Shown piece after piece: positions 1 to 8,376 of a stretch of 57,450 nt of DNA; position 1 is the stretch's first letter; every line of letters begins with the position of its first letter. The position numbers were made by a program, and so were the translations under genes. Below the pieces are notes generated by a model. The model saw only the letters and a list, made by a program, of their open reading frames with translations. It was not told the origin of the DNA and ran no database searches. The DNA lies in contig CAZHIC010000015.1 in NCBI GenBank assembly GCA_964532405.1, forward strand, positions 1-57,450. The letters are read 5' to 3'. The DNA comes from PALSA-1006 sp964532405 (GTDB taxonomy: Bacteria > Pseudomonadota > Gammaproteobacteria > Burkholderiales > Gallionellaceae).

Positions 1-96
1 AGGTTACCCTCTTAAACTCGATACATTATTGTCTGGACAGAGGGGGCCACTTTAATGACGGGCAATTTCATGCATCCATGTTAACTATCAACAGTA

Positions 97-528
97 TCAA
101 TCTGGCACCACCGAAATCAGTTGCACCGCCACGGTAGCACTCACGATGCGAATACCTTGATACCTCCCTCCAAGACTATGCAGGTGCTTATCACCGGAAA
201 CGATCATATCCGCTTGCCCTGCCACAGCACAGGCAAGTACATGGTCATCATCGGGATCATTAACAATGACGCGCGGCACATTGGTTGGCGTGACAATGAA
301 CGCCAATCGACGTAATTCCCTAACGATGCTGATTGGAGACAAATTAGCTTGAGCTAAACGTGTTGCGAATTTTTCGCGCGCAAGCACATCCAGAAGCTCA
401 GCCATCAGCACCGGGCTGCTACACAATTCGAATTCTTGATTTCTTGCACTATTTAGAAGCAGGCGCGGTGAACCACCCGATGAGATCACGCCGGATATTA
501 GCGTGTTGGTGTCTAAAACAATCCGCAC
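97..528 (-). CDS. PIN-domain protein, putative toxin of a toxin-antitoxin pair
   Basis: The protein begins IVLDTNTLISG, the first acidic motif of PIN-fold RNases, and has the later NDPDDDHVLACA and MIVSGDKHL motifs that complete the metal site. It resembles the 'putative toxin-antitoxin system toxin component, PIN family' group, which cleaves RNA. I choose the GTG at 528 (143 aa) because it leaves one base after the stop of the upstream antitoxin-like gene and starts directly at the PIN fold; an ATG at 579 would add 17 residues lying inside that gene. The start and the toxic activity are inferred. Confidence 0.8.
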   Translation of the reverse strand: MRIVLDTNTLISGVISSGGSPRLLLNSARNQEFELCSSPVLMAELLDVLAREKFATRLAQANLSPISIVRELRRLAFIVTPTNVPRVIVNDPDDDHVLACAVAGQADMIVSGDKHLHSLGGRYQGIRIVSATVAVQLISVVPD

Positions 529-529
529 G

Positions 530-769
530 TTAGTTGCGCTGTACGGCGCGATCTTTACGTGCAGCCTGAATTTCGGCATCTATTTCTTCGTCAGAAAGAA
601 CCGGGAGATTAAGTCTGTCAATGTTGGCGAGTGATTCACCCAAACGCGATCCGGCAATTGAACGGGATTCTCGCGCAGTTAAAAATTCGACAAAATCTTC
701 CACTTCCGCCAAACGTGGCTGCGGAAGTTGTTGCAGCTTTTGAATCAATGCCGGGGCGATTGCGTTCAT
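530..769 (-). CDS. Small antitoxin-like protein paired with the PIN protein
   Basis: This 79-aa acidic protein has an N-terminal helix with the phrase VEDFVEFL, common in small antitoxins that pair with PIN or RelE toxins. The ATG at 769 follows a GGAG Shine-Dalgarno with six bases between; an in-frame TTG at 781 is less likely. It lies directly upstream of the PIN gene with one base between, the usual antitoxin-first order. It probably neutralises the toxin and represses the pair, but no DNA-binding motif is obvious, so that is inference from context. Confidence 0.7.
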   Translation of the reverse strand: MNAIAPALIQKLQQLPQPRLAEVEDFVEFLTARESRSIAGSRLGESLANIDRLNLPVLSDEEIDAEIQAARKDRAVQRN

Positions 770-854
770 GTTGATCTCCAAAATAGTGAATGGCGCAAAG
801 ATAACTGTTTAGCAACATTTTGGCAAAGTGATGCGAAGGTTATCTGGGCGCGGA

Positions 855-1706
855 TTATTTTGATTCAACCGCCGCAGTCAGATTTTGCTCCACCAGCAGC
901 GAATGCAATCTGCGACTATCCGCGCGCAGCACGGTAAATTGCCATTCGCCAAGCTGGATGATCTGCCCGCGCTTGGGCAGTTGACCTGCCGCTTTGAGAA
1001 TCAAGCCACCCACGGTGTCGTAATTTTCGTCGCTGAACTCGGTACCCAAGGCTTCGTTGAAGTCGGCAATTTCAGTATCGGCTTTGACGCGCCAGTGCGC
1101 GTCGTCCTGGCGGATGATGTTGTCTTCGTCTTCGTCGAAGTCGTATTCGTCGGCGATGTCGCCGACGATCTGTTCCAGCACGTCTTCGATGGTGACCATG
1201 CCGCACACGCCGCCGTATTCATCCACCACCAGCGCGATGTGGTTGCGGTTGCTGCGGAAGTCGCGCAGCAGCACGTTGAGGCGTTTCGATTCGGGCACGA
1301 ACACGGCTGGGCGCAGCATGTCGCGCACATCGAATTCTTCACCGGCGTAGTAGCGCAGCAAATCTTTCGCCAGCAAAATACCGATGATATTGTCTTTGTC
1401 GCCGTCGGTGACAGGGAAGCGCGAGTGCGCGGTTTCGATGACGTAGGGGATGAATTGTTCCGGCGGCTGGCTGATGTCGATGACATCCATTTGCGCGCGG
1501 GGAATCATGATTTCGCGCACCTGCTGCTCGGAGACTTGGATGACGCCTTCCATCATGGAAAGGGCATCGGCATCCAGCAGGTTGCGCTCGTAAGCACTGT
1601 GCAACAGTGCGATCAGTTGTTCGCGGTCTTCCGGTTCACGCAATAGCAGCGTGGAGAGCCGTTCCAACAAGGTGGGTTTATTATTGCTACTTTCTGAACC
1701 GTCCAT
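855..1706 (-). CDS. corC: CorC/HlyC-type CBS-domain protein (magnesium/cobalt efflux family)
   Basis: This 283-aa soluble protein has two CBS domains (about residues 65-190, including VVDEYGGVCGMVTIEDVLEQ) followed by a CorC_HlyC domain (about 205-280). It has no DUF21 membrane domain, so it is the short CorC/YbeX type, linked in E. coli to Mg/Co handling and to ribosome-related phenotypes. It is the last gene of miaB-ybeY-corC, ten bases after ybeY. In enterobacteria lnt follows this gene; here lnt is about 14 kb away. Confidence 0.9.
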   Translation of the reverse strand: MDGSESSNNKPTLLERLSTLLLREPEDREQLIALLHSAYERNLLDADALSMMEGVIQVSEQQVREIMIPRAQMDVIDISQPPEQFIPYVIETAHSRFPVTDGDKDNIIGILLAKDLLRYYAGEEFDVRDMLRPAVFVPESKRLNVLLRDFRSNRNHIALVVDEYGGVCGMVTIEDVLEQIVGDIADEYDFDEDEDNIIRQDDAHWRVKADTEIADFNEALGTEFSDENYDTVGGLILKAAGQLPKRGQIIQLGEWQFTVLRADSRRLHSLLVEQNLTAAVESK

Positions 1707-1716
1707 ACACCAAACA

Positions 1717-2163
1717 TTAACTAATGAGATAAGGCGCAGGATACCTTAATTTGAGCAGCAACGCAGTTTCGCGCGCCTCCATTTTCTCCGCATCGCGCTG
1801 CTTTTCGTGATCGTATCCTTGCAGATGCAGCGCGGCATGAATCGCCAGATGCGCATAGTGCGCGAACAAATCCTTGCCTTGTTCTTTGGCCTCGCGCGCT
1901 ACGACCGGCGCACAGATAACCACATCGCCATACAGCGGTTCGCTATCATCGTAGACAAAGGTAAGTACGTTGGTGGCGTAATCTTTATTGCGATAACTCA
2001 GGTTCAGCGCGCGCCCTTCGATCTCGCCCACAATGCGCAACGCCATCTGCACATCCTGTTCCAACGCGACCTTCACCCAGCGGCGAAATTGCGGGCGCGT
2101 CGGCAAATTTTTCGCGTTGCTGGCATATTGCACCGACAGCGAAAGTTTATATTCAATACTCAT
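1717..2163 (-). CDS. ybeY: Endoribonuclease YbeY (16S rRNA 3' maturation)
   Basis: The C-terminal half carries the zinc-binding signature HAALHLQGYDHEKQRDAEKM, with three histidines spaced H-x3-H-x5-H as in YbeY/UPF0054 metalloproteins, which act in 16S rRNA 3'-end maturation and ribosome quality control. The ATG at 2163 gives 148 aa and overlaps the miaB stop as ATGA, indicating translational coupling; an upstream in-frame start at 2178 is less likely. In E. coli ybeZ (PhoH-like ATPase) lies between miaB and ybeY; here it is absent. Confidence 0.93.
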   Translation of the reverse strand: MSIEYKLSLSVQYASNAKNLPTRPQFRRWVKVALEQDVQMALRIVGEIEGRALNLSYRNKDYATNVLTFVYDDSEPLYGDVVICAPVVAREAKEQGKDLFAHYAHLAIHAALHLQGYDHEKQRDAEKMEARETALLLKLRYPAPYLIS

Positions 2164-3491
2164 GCCGACCTCACCCACTCGCCGCGCAAGGTGTGCATGG
2201 ATACCGCAGTGATGGTGACCTCAACAAAGCGCCCGAGTAAATCGGCTGAGCCGACGAAGTTCACCACACGATTGTTGTCGGTGCGTCCGGCCAACTCCAT
2301 CCGGTCTTTCTTCGATATGCCTTCAACCACGATACGCTGAGTCGTACCCACCATCGCCTGGGCGACGGCATTTTCCAATTCATCTATTCTTGTTTTCAAA
2401 CGCTTCAAGCGTCCCATCTTGGTGTCGTAGGACACCTCATCCGCCATCTCCGCTGCTGGCGTACCGGGTCTGGGGCTATACAAAAAACTGAAGCTGGCAT
2501 CGAAACCGACATCCTCGATCAGTTTCATGGTCGCCTCGAAATCGCTTTCTGTCTCGCCGGGAAAACCGACGATAAAGTCCGAAGTGATGGAAATGTCGGG
2601 ACGCAAGGCACGCACTTTGCGAATAATGGATTTGTATTCGAGCGCGGTGTAGCCACGCTGCATGGCGGCCAGCACGCGATCAGAGCCGGACTGCACCGGC
2701 AGATGCAAATGGTTCGCCAGTTTCGGCGTGTCGCCGTACAACTCGATCAGGCGCGGCGTCATCTCTCTGGGGTGTGAGGTCACGTAACGCACGCGCTGCA
2801 CACCGTCCAATGCCGTGATCTCGCGTATCAAATAGGCCAAGTCCACCGTCTCGCCATCGTCATGCTCTCCCGCATAGGCATTCACGTTTTGCCCCAACAG
2901 CGTGATCTCGCCCACGCCTTGCGCCACTAGGCCACGAATATCGCGCATCACATCTGCCAGCGGGCGCGAAAGCTCCTCGCCCCGGGTATACGGCACGACA
3001 CAGAAAGTGCAGAACTTGCTGCACCCTTCCATGATGGATACATAAGCCGAACCGCTCGTTACGCGAGGGGTCGGCAAACTGTCGAATTTCTCGATCTCAG
3101 GAAAGCTGATGTCCATCTGCGTCTTGCCGCTGGCGCGCCGCGCCGCGATCAATTCCGGCAAACGATGCAGAGTTTGCGGCCCGAAAATGACATCCACATA
3201 CGGGGCACGCCGGAAGATCGTCGCCCCCTCTTGGCTGGCGACGCAACCGCCCACGCCGATAATCAAGTCCGGCTTCGCTAATTTCAGCGGACGCACCCGC
3301 CCCAAATCCGAAAACACTTTCTCCTCGGCTTTTTCGCGTATCGAGCACGTATTGAACAGGATAATATCGGCATCTTCCGGCTTATCGGTTAACACCACCC
3401 CCTCGCTGGCACGCAGCACATCGGCCATCTTGTCTGAATCGTACTCGTTCATTTGGCAGCCGAACGTTTTGATAAATAGTTTTTTTGTCAC
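2160..3491 (-). CDS. miaB: tRNA-2-methylthio-N6-dimethylallyladenosine synthase MiaB
   Basis: MiaB is a radical-SAM methylthiotransferase that modifies A37 of tRNAs reading UNN codons. The N-terminal UPF0004 domain supplies three auxiliary-cluster cysteines (in TFGCQMNEYDS, NTCSIREKAEEKV and GCVASQEG), the radical-SAM triad is in CSKFCTFCVVPYTRG, and a TRAM domain ends the protein. The GTG at 3491 gives 443 aa, normal for the family, and begins just before KLFIKTFGC; an in-frame start at 3635 would add 48 residues without family similarity. It leads the miaB-ybeY-corC operon. Confidence 0.95.
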   Translation of the reverse strand: MTKKLFIKTFGCQMNEYDSDKMADVLRASEGVVLTDKPEDADIILFNTCSIREKAEEKVFSDLGRVRPLKLAKPDLIIGVGGCVASQEGATIFRRAPYVDVIFGPQTLHRLPELIAARRASGKTQMDISFPEIEKFDSLPTPRVTSGSAYVSIMEGCSKFCTFCVVPYTRGEELSRPLADVMRDIRGLVAQGVGEITLLGQNVNAYAGEHDDGETVDLAYLIREITALDGVQRVRYVTSHPREMTPRLIELYGDTPKLANHLHLPVQSGSDRVLAAMQRGYTALEYKSIIRKVRALRPDISITSDFIVGFPGETESDFEATMKLIEDVGFDASFSFLYSPRPGTPAAEMADEVSYDTKMGRLKRLKTRIDELENAVAQAMVGTTQRIVVEGISKKDRMELAGRTDNNRVVNFVGSADLLGRFVEVTITAVSMHTLRGEWVRSA

Positions 3492-3623
3492 GCGATGTCT
3501 CAACCAATCGCCGACAAAGTCGGCTGAAATTTTTTCCTGTGGGGGATGCCCGAGCAGCGGCAAGGGATTAGAACGACTGCAATAACCTACCAAACAACTG
3601 CGGCTAATTCTATAGAAAAAGAC

Positions 3624-3650
3624 TTGCGCCCGCAAAGAATTATGCTAGGA
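3624..3650 (+). promoter_or_regulatory. Possible promoter of the 31-codon ORF
   Basis: TTGCGC at 3624-3629 and TAGGAT at 3645-3650 resemble -35 and -10 elements, although the 15-base spacer is short. TATGCT at 3641 is an alternative -10. The ATG follows about 50 bases downstream. Confidence 0.3.
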
Positions 3651-3702
3651 TTGCGTCCGAAGTTTAGGGGTCGTTTTTATATATTTCTGTGGAGGAGATA
3701 CA

Positions 3703-3798
3703 ATGAGCATCATCGCAACTTTCTGTGCTGTAACTACTTTTCTGATGGCAGTTGCCTTTTCACTGTTCATGGTTAAAGAACTATTCAAAAGCAACTAA
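3703..3798 (+). CDS. 31-residue single-pass membrane protein, unknown function
   Basis: This short reading frame encodes 31 residues, MSIIATFCAVTTFLMAVAFS followed by LFMVKELFKSN. It is almost wholly one hydrophobic helix with a short basic tail. A very strong Shine-Dalgarno (GGAGGAG at 3691-3697) sits six bases before the ATG, and a good intrinsic terminator follows 22 bases after the stop, so the unit looks like a genuine monocistronic small gene. I do not recognise a family; its size and form recall small accessory subunits of oxidases or transporters such as CydX or KdpF, but that is only analogy. Confidence 0.6.
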   Translation: MSIIATFCAVTTFLMAVAFSLFMVKELFKSN

Positions 3799-3820
3799 GC
3801 AACTGCATCACAAATAAAAA

Positions 3821-3851
3821 AACTCCAACCTGCGAAGGTTGGAGTTTTTTA
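3821..3851. terminator. Bidirectional intrinsic terminator
   Basis: A perfect 10-bp stem (AACTCCAACC / GGTTGGAGTT) with a six-base loop is bordered by an A-run on the left and a T-run on the right. It lies between the 31-codon ORF and the convergent cbbY and can serve both strands. Confidence 0.85.
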
Positions 3852-3869
3852 TTTGCTAACGAAACTCAA

Positions 3870-4580
3870 TTACTTAGGTAGCGGCAAACCGGCAGCCCGA
3901 TAAAAACGCGGCAAATCGCTTAAATCATCGAACACCGCAGCCGCTCCCGTGAAGTCCTGCTTGCTGGTATACGGATTGATAGTGATGTAGGTCTTAATCC
4001 CCGCCGCCAACGCAGAACGCAGACCGTTGTAGGAATCTTCCAGCGCGATGCAGTCAGCCGGACTCAGTTTTAATTCGCGCAACACCCAATCGTAAATATC
4101 CGGTGCGGGCTTCTTGTTCGGCACGATGTCGCCGCAGCCGTTAGCGGAAAAATAATCCGCCCAATCTTTGCCTAAGCCTACTTCCAGCAAAGCCGAGACA
4201 TTCTCCGGCGTGGTGGTGGTGGCGATGGCCAGCGTGATCCCGGCGCGATGTGCCTCGGTGATGAGCTGCTTGATGCCGGGACGCAGCGGGATCAAGCCAC
4301 CGCGCAGCATGGCGGTGTAATGGCCGGTTTTGACCACATGCAGATTCTTGACGAAGCCTTCATAGTCAGCCGGCTTGGCGAAATCCGGCAAAAAGCTCTC
4401 GACGAAATACTTGATGCGCTCCTTGCCGCCCGTCACTTTCAGCAGCTTGTCGTACAGCGCAACATCCCAGTTCCAGTCCAAGCCGTTTTCGGCGAACGCC
4501 TTGTTGAAAGCGATGCGGTGCGCGTCTTCCGTGTCGGCGAGTGTGCCGTCCACGTCGAATATGATTGCTTTAATCGTCAT
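3870..4580 (-). CDS. cbbY: CbbY-like HAD phosphatase (xylulose-1,5-bisphosphate phosphatase)
   Basis: This 236-aa haloacid-dehalogenase phosphatase has the nucleophile motif DVDGT near the N-terminus, a cap domain containing the CbbY-like phrase KVTGGKERI, and the late motif ALEDSYNGL. CbbY removes xylulose-1,5-bisphosphate, a misfire product that inhibits Rubisco, so it supports a Calvin-cycle autotroph, although no other cbb gene is in the window. It starts four bases after the ffh stop, with its ribosome-binding site inside the end of ffh. A general phosphoglycolate-phosphatase-like role cannot be excluded. Confidence 0.85.
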   Translation of the reverse strand: MTIKAIIFDVDGTLADTEDAHRIAFNKAFAENGLDWNWDVALYDKLLKVTGGKERIKYFVESFLPDFAKPADYEGFVKNLHVVKTGHYTAMLRGGLIPLRPGIKQLITEAHRAGITLAIATTTTPENVSALLEVGLGKDWADYFSANGCGDIVPNKKPAPDIYDWVLRELKLSPADCIALEDSYNGLRSALAAGIKTYITINPYTSKQDFTGAAAVFDDLSDLPRFYRAAGLPLPK

Positions 4581-4583
4581 TTT

Positions 4584-5939
4584 TTATCTTCCCATTCCCG
4601 GCATCATGCCCTTCATGCCGCGCATCATCTTAGCCATGCCACCTTTGCTGCTGAACATCTTCATCATCTTCTGCGTTTGCTCGAACTGGTTGAGCAGTTG
4701 ATTGACGTGCATCACCTGCACGCCCGCGCCCGCTGCGATGCGGCGTTTGCGCGACGCCTTGATGAGTTCGGGATGGCTGCGCTCGAACGCGGTCATCGAA
4801 TTGATGATGCCTTCGGTGCGGTTGATCTGGCGATCATCCACCTTCGCGCCTGCCGCCGCTTTGGAAAGCTGTGCGGGCAGTTTGTCCATCATCGCGGTGA
4901 GCCCGCCCATTTTTTTCATCTGCACGATCTGCATTTTGAAATCGTTCAGATCGAAGCCTTTGCCGCTCTGCATCTTCTTCGCCAGCTTTTCCGCTTCAGC
5001 CTGATCGACACCGCGATGCGCCTCTTCGATCAGCGACAGCACGTCGCCCATGCCGAGCACGCGCTGCGCCATGCGGTCGGGGTGGAAGGCTTCGAGACCG
5101 TTCATCTTTTCGCTCACGCCGACGAACTTGATCGGCTTGCCGGTGACATGGCGCACCGACAGCGCAGCACCGCCGCGCGCATCGCCGTCCAGCTTGGTGA
5201 GGATCACGCCGGTCAGCGGCAGCGCATCGCCGAACGCCTTGGCGGTATTCACGGCATCCTGCCCGGTCATCGCATCCACCACGAACAAGGTCTCGATAGG
5301 CTTCAACGCGGCGTGCAACTGTTTGATCTCTTCCATCATCGCCGCATCAATCGCCAAGCGTCCTGCGGTATCGACGATCAATACCTCATGGTGATGCTTG
5401 CGCGCAAAGTCCAACGCAGCCAAAGCGATGTCCTGCGGCTTTTGCGTAATATCGGAAGGGAAGAAATCGACTTCGATTTGTTGCGCCAGCGTGCGCAACT
5501 GCTCGATCGCGGCAGGACGGTACACGTCGCAGCTCACCAGCAACACCTTCTTTTTGTTCTGCTCGCGCAACAATTTGGCGAGCTTGCCGCAGGTCGTGGT
5601 CTTACCGGCACCTTGCAGCCCCGCCATCAAAATCACGGCGGGCGGAACGGCGGCGAGGTTGAGCGCATCGTTGTGCTCGCCCATCAGCTTGGTCAGCTCG
5701 CGATTCACCACGCCGATCAACGCCTGTCCGGGGCTCAGACTGCCGATAACCTCATGTCCGAGCGCGGCTTGTTTGACCTGTGCGGTAAATTCTTTAACGA
5801 CGGGCAAGGCTACATCCGCCTCCAGCAAGGCAAGGCGCACTTCGCGCAAGGCATCCTGAATGTTGTCTTCGGTGAGCCGCGCTTGTCCGCGCAGATTTTT
5901 GACGATGCCTGAAAGGCGCTGGGTAAGGTTGTCCAACAT
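4584..5939 (-). CDS. ffh: Signal recognition particle protein Ffh
   Basis: Ffh is the SRP54 GTPase that binds 4.5S RNA and delivers nascent membrane proteins to FtsY. The NG domain shows the P-loop GLQGAGKTTTCGKLA, DTAGR and TKLDGDARGG, and the M domain ends in the methionine-rich stretch MMRGMKGMMPGMGR. The ATG at 5939 (451 aa, start MLDNLTQRLSG) matches the family; an in-frame ATG at 6029 would overlap the divergent gene. The neighbouring CcsA-like gene runs divergently, a common proteobacterial arrangement. Confidence 0.97.
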   Translation of the reverse strand: MLDNLTQRLSGIVKNLRGQARLTEDNIQDALREVRLALLEADVALPVVKEFTAQVKQAALGHEVIGSLSPGQALIGVVNRELTKLMGEHNDALNLAAVPPAVILMAGLQGAGKTTTCGKLAKLLREQNKKKVLLVSCDVYRPAAIEQLRTLAQQIEVDFFPSDITQKPQDIALAALDFARKHHHEVLIVDTAGRLAIDAAMMEEIKQLHAALKPIETLFVVDAMTGQDAVNTAKAFGDALPLTGVILTKLDGDARGGAALSVRHVTGKPIKFVGVSEKMNGLEAFHPDRMAQRVLGMGDVLSLIEEAHRGVDQAEAEKLAKKMQSGKGFDLNDFKMQIVQMKKMGGLTAMMDKLPAQLSKAAAGAKVDDRQINRTEGIINSMTAFERSHPELIKASRKRRIAAGAGVQVMHVNQLLNQFEQTQKMMKMFSSKGGMAKMMRGMKGMMPGMGR

Positions 5940-6009
5940 GGTTCGTTCCCGCTCTGGTACAGAATGAGTTAGTGTAGAATTCGCGAAGTCTAAAACATCT
6001 GCACGCATC

Positions 6010-6822
6010 ATGTCGAACTTCGTTCTCACTCTCGTTGCTTTTATTGCCTACAGCGCGCTGGCTTTTTCCTTTTGGCGCGCACAAATCGCGGGCAATGCCG
6101 AAACACTAAACCGTGGCGGATTGGGACATACCGTCGGCATTCCATTAGCGCTCCATGCCTGGCTACTCTACAGCAATCTATTCATAGCTGGCACGCTCAA
6201 TCTAGGGCTGGTCTACTCCGTATCGTTGATTTTGTGGCTGACCATGCTGGTGTATTGGTTGGCGCGCTTCTTCTACCCGCTGGCGAGTTTGCTGACGCTG
6301 GTATTGCCCTTGGCGGCAATAGGCGTGGCCTTGCCCGCCTTGTTCCCCGAGGTGTACAAACTCTCCGAACCCACCTCGTGGATGTTCGATGCGCATGTGC
6401 TGGTCGCCATGCTCGCGTATAGCCTCTTCACCATCGCAGCCCTGCATGCGGGACTGATGTCGCTGGTCGAAAAACGCCTGCACCACGCGACCTTGCCGAA
6501 AGTATTAAAAAATCTACCGCCGCTGCTGACCATGGAAAAACTCCTGTTCCGCATCGTCGGTGTGGGGCTGGTATTGCTGACGCTGACATTAGCCTCAGGC
6601 ATCATATTTTCCGAACAGATTTTCGGCAAACCCTGGCAGTTCAACCACAAGGTTCTATTCGGCTTCATCTCGTGGGGCATGTTCGCCGTGCTGTTGCTCG
6701 GCCACACTTTTCAGGGCTGGCGCGGGCGCACCGCCGTACGCTGGACATTGGGCGGCTTCGGCTTTTTGATTCTGGCTTATCTGGGCAGCAAGTTTGTGAT
6801 GGAAGTGATTCTGCACCGTTAA
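6010..6822 (+). CDS. CcsA/YpjD-like cytochrome c assembly family membrane protein
   Basis: This 270-aa integral membrane protein has about eight hydrophobic segments and belongs to the cytochrome-c-assembly (CcsA/CcmC-like) family usually found next to ffh in proteobacteria (YpjD). Family members handle or sense haem in the inner membrane, but YpjD itself has no settled function. It is divergent from ffh with 70 bases between the starts; TAGAAT at 5975-5980 is a possible -10. No Shine-Dalgarno is evident before the ATG. Confidence 0.85.
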   Translation: MSNFVLTLVAFIAYSALAFSFWRAQIAGNAETLNRGGLGHTVGIPLALHAWLLYSNLFIAGTLNLGLVYSVSLILWLTMLVYWLARFFYPLASLLTLVLPLAAIGVALPALFPEVYKLSEPTSWMFDAHVLVAMLAYSLFTIAALHAGLMSLVEKRLHHATLPKVLKNLPPLLTMEKLLFRIVGVGLVLLTLTLASGIIFSEQIFGKPWQFNHKVLFGFISWGMFAVLLLGHTFQGWRGRTAVRWTLGGFGFLILAYLGSKFVMEVILHR

Positions 6823-6849
6823 ATCCAGATAGATTATTAACACCAAACC

Positions 6850-6976
6850 GTCCCGTCCCTTCCCCCTCTCAGAGGGGGAGAGCGAAGCGAGGGGGCAACT
6901 AGGATGGGGGCTGGCACGGTAGAATATCAACGTTTCCACCCCCTCCCTAGCCCTCCCCCTACATGGGGGAGGGAAC
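6850..6976. repeat. Bipartite GC-rich palindromic element (family A)
   Basis: Two inverted C-run/G-run palindromes, 6851-6900 and 6938-6976, are separated by a short spacer, in the manner of a BIME pair. The right unit reads CCCTCCCTAGCCC then CCCCCTACATGGGGGAGGG. The same bipartite layout, including a GATGGGGG-spacer-CCCCCTCCC core, recurs inside mutY at 32084-32238. The element fills the space between the converging CcsA-like gene and radC. Confidence 0.8.
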
Positions 6977-6982
6977 GAATCC

Positions 6983-7657
6983 CTACAACATCCCCTTCTC
7001 CGCAAACGACAAACACCCCGCCCCCGCCACAATGAAGTGATCGAGCACCCGCACATCCACCAACGCAAGCGCCTGCTTTAACGCATCGGTGAGCATCTGA
7101 TCCGACTGGCTCGGCTCCGCCACGCCGGAAGGATGATTGTGCGCGAAGATGACCGCTGCGGCATTCAGCGCCAATGCGCGTTTAACCACCTCGCGCGGAT
7201 ACACGCTGGTCTGTGTGAGCGTGCCATGAAACATCTCTTCGGCGGCGATCACGCGATGCTGCGCATCGAGAAAGATCACCATAAACACCTCCTGCTCGCG
7301 CCCGCGCAACAGCAGTTGCAAATAGCTGCGTACTGCCACAGGAGAATTCAACGCATCACCGCTGCGCATCTCCTCCTGCAACGCCCGCCGCGACATTTCC
7401 AGCACCGCCTGCAACTGCACAAACGTTGCCTGCCCTATGCCGTGCGTCTCGCAAAATAGCTTTTCACTCGCCGCAAACATCTGCGTCAAATTCCCGAAGC
7501 GTGTGAGCAACTCGCGCGCCAGATCCACCGCGCTTTTCCCGACGACACCCGTGCGCAGAAAGATCGCCAGCAATTCCGCATCGGAGAGTGCCGCAGCACC
7601 GCGCTGCAACAACTTCTCGCGTGGACGTTCGCCAACAGGCCAGTCAGTGATGCTCAT
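6983..7657 (-). CDS. radC: RadC family JAB-domain protein
   Basis: This 224-aa protein has an N-terminal helix-hairpin-helix-like region (LSDAELLAIFLRTG) and a C-terminal JAMM domain with the metal motif HNHPSGVAEPSQSD. The RadC family has been linked to DNA repair or natural transformation, but its biochemical role is unresolved. A Shine-Dalgarno GAGGTGA precedes the ATG at 7657. It converges on the CcsA-like gene; in many relatives radC instead sits near coaBC-dut, which follow here about 0.9 kb away on the other strand. Confidence 0.93.
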   Translation of the reverse strand: MSITDWPVGERPREKLLQRGAAALSDAELLAIFLRTGVVGKSAVDLARELLTRFGNLTQMFAASEKLFCETHGIGQATFVQLQAVLEMSRRALQEEMRSGDALNSPVAVRSYLQLLLRGREQEVFMVIFLDAQHRVIAAEEMFHGTLTQTSVYPREVVKRALALNAAAVIFAHNHPSGVAEPSQSDQMLTDALKQALALVDVRVLDHFIVAGAGCLSFAEKGML

Positions 7658-7752
7658 GCTTCACCTCTTTACAGTTACTAAATGTGCAAAGTAAAGAAAT
7701 AAGACGTTCGCACCCAATTTGTCAAAACGTGAACATCTACAAATTTCGACGG

Positions 7753-8376
7753 CTATTTACAAGATTCAGCTCGAACGATTGGAACGGGAGTTAATGAGCC
7801 ATCTTGTCCCACTCGGTTCATGACGAGCGTGCATGTGTTGGCATTTAAATCAAGTCGCCCCTCATAGTCAGCACCGAATTCGGGAACAAAGGTCATCGTA
7901 AGGGGGGCGCAATGAGCCCCTGACGTATCACCAAAGCTAGCGGCAACAGCTATGGGTTCTCCTGCTTCGATTTGATATTCTCTAAAATAGGCTTTCGACA
8001 ACAAAAGACTTCGTTTGGCTAGATTCTTTGTAGTTTCCGTTTCCGGCATTCCGATAGAGTCATTTTTGACTGTGCCCAAAAACGATGAAAACATCGTTCC
8101 TAATCCGCCCGACACTGTAATTTTATTTGAGCCGCCTTCGCATTTTGATTTTGGATAAAAAGACACACCGAAACCGTTTTGGCCAAATAAACGAATACGC
8201 GCTTTTTTTGTGGTAGCTACCGAAGTAGCCGCTACTGCTGATGTAGCCGCTACTGCTGATGTAGCCGCTACTGCTGATGACAATATAGCCCCTGCTACGG
8301 GAGACTCGTCCGCATAGGAAACCATCGATATGATTATCATGGCACAGAAAACAACAAAAAATTTGAGACTATTCAT
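7753..8376 (-). CDS. Exported protein of unknown function with a repetitive linker
   Basis: The 207-aa protein begins with a signal peptide (MNSLKFFVVFCAMIIISMVS, likely cleaved after SYA). A low-complexity linker of three TSAVAA-type repeats follows, encoded by three perfect 18-bp units. The remaining domain of about 145 residues has four cysteines that could form disulphides. I recognise no family. The start at 8376 has GGGG upstream and puts the hydrophobic segment at the N-terminus. The gene stands alone, and its AT-richer composition than its neighbours hints at acquisition, which is inference. Confidence 0.65.
   Translation of the reverse strand: MNSLKFFVVFCAMIIISMVSYADESPVAGAILSSAVAATSAVAATSAVAATSVATTKKARIRLFGQNGFGVSFYPKSKCEGGSNKITVSGGLGTMFSSFLGTVKNDSIGMPETETTKNLAKRSLLLSKAYFREYQIEAGEPIAVAASFGDTSGAHCAPLTMTFVPEFGADYEGRLDLNANTCTLVMNRVGQDGSLTPVPIVRAESCK
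8225..8278. repeat. Three perfect 18-bp tandem repeats inside the exported-protein gene
   Basis: The unit GTAGCCGCTACTGCTGAT is repeated three times without mismatch and encodes six residues per unit in the linker after the signal peptide. Changes in copy number would keep the reading frame. Confidence 0.95.

Noticed and set aside
97..769. Defence island around the PIN pair
   Set aside because: Only one ordinary toxin-antitoxin pair is seen, and its neighbours are core genes.
885..1646. 253-codon plus-strand frame opposite corC
   Set aside because: Valine/phenylalanine-rich mirror of the CBS-domain gene, with no start signals.
4248..5912. 554-codon open frame on the plus strand across cbbY and ffh
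   Set aside because: It is antisense to two clear genes, is histidine- and arginine-rich as expected for a GC-biased shadow frame, and has no family features.
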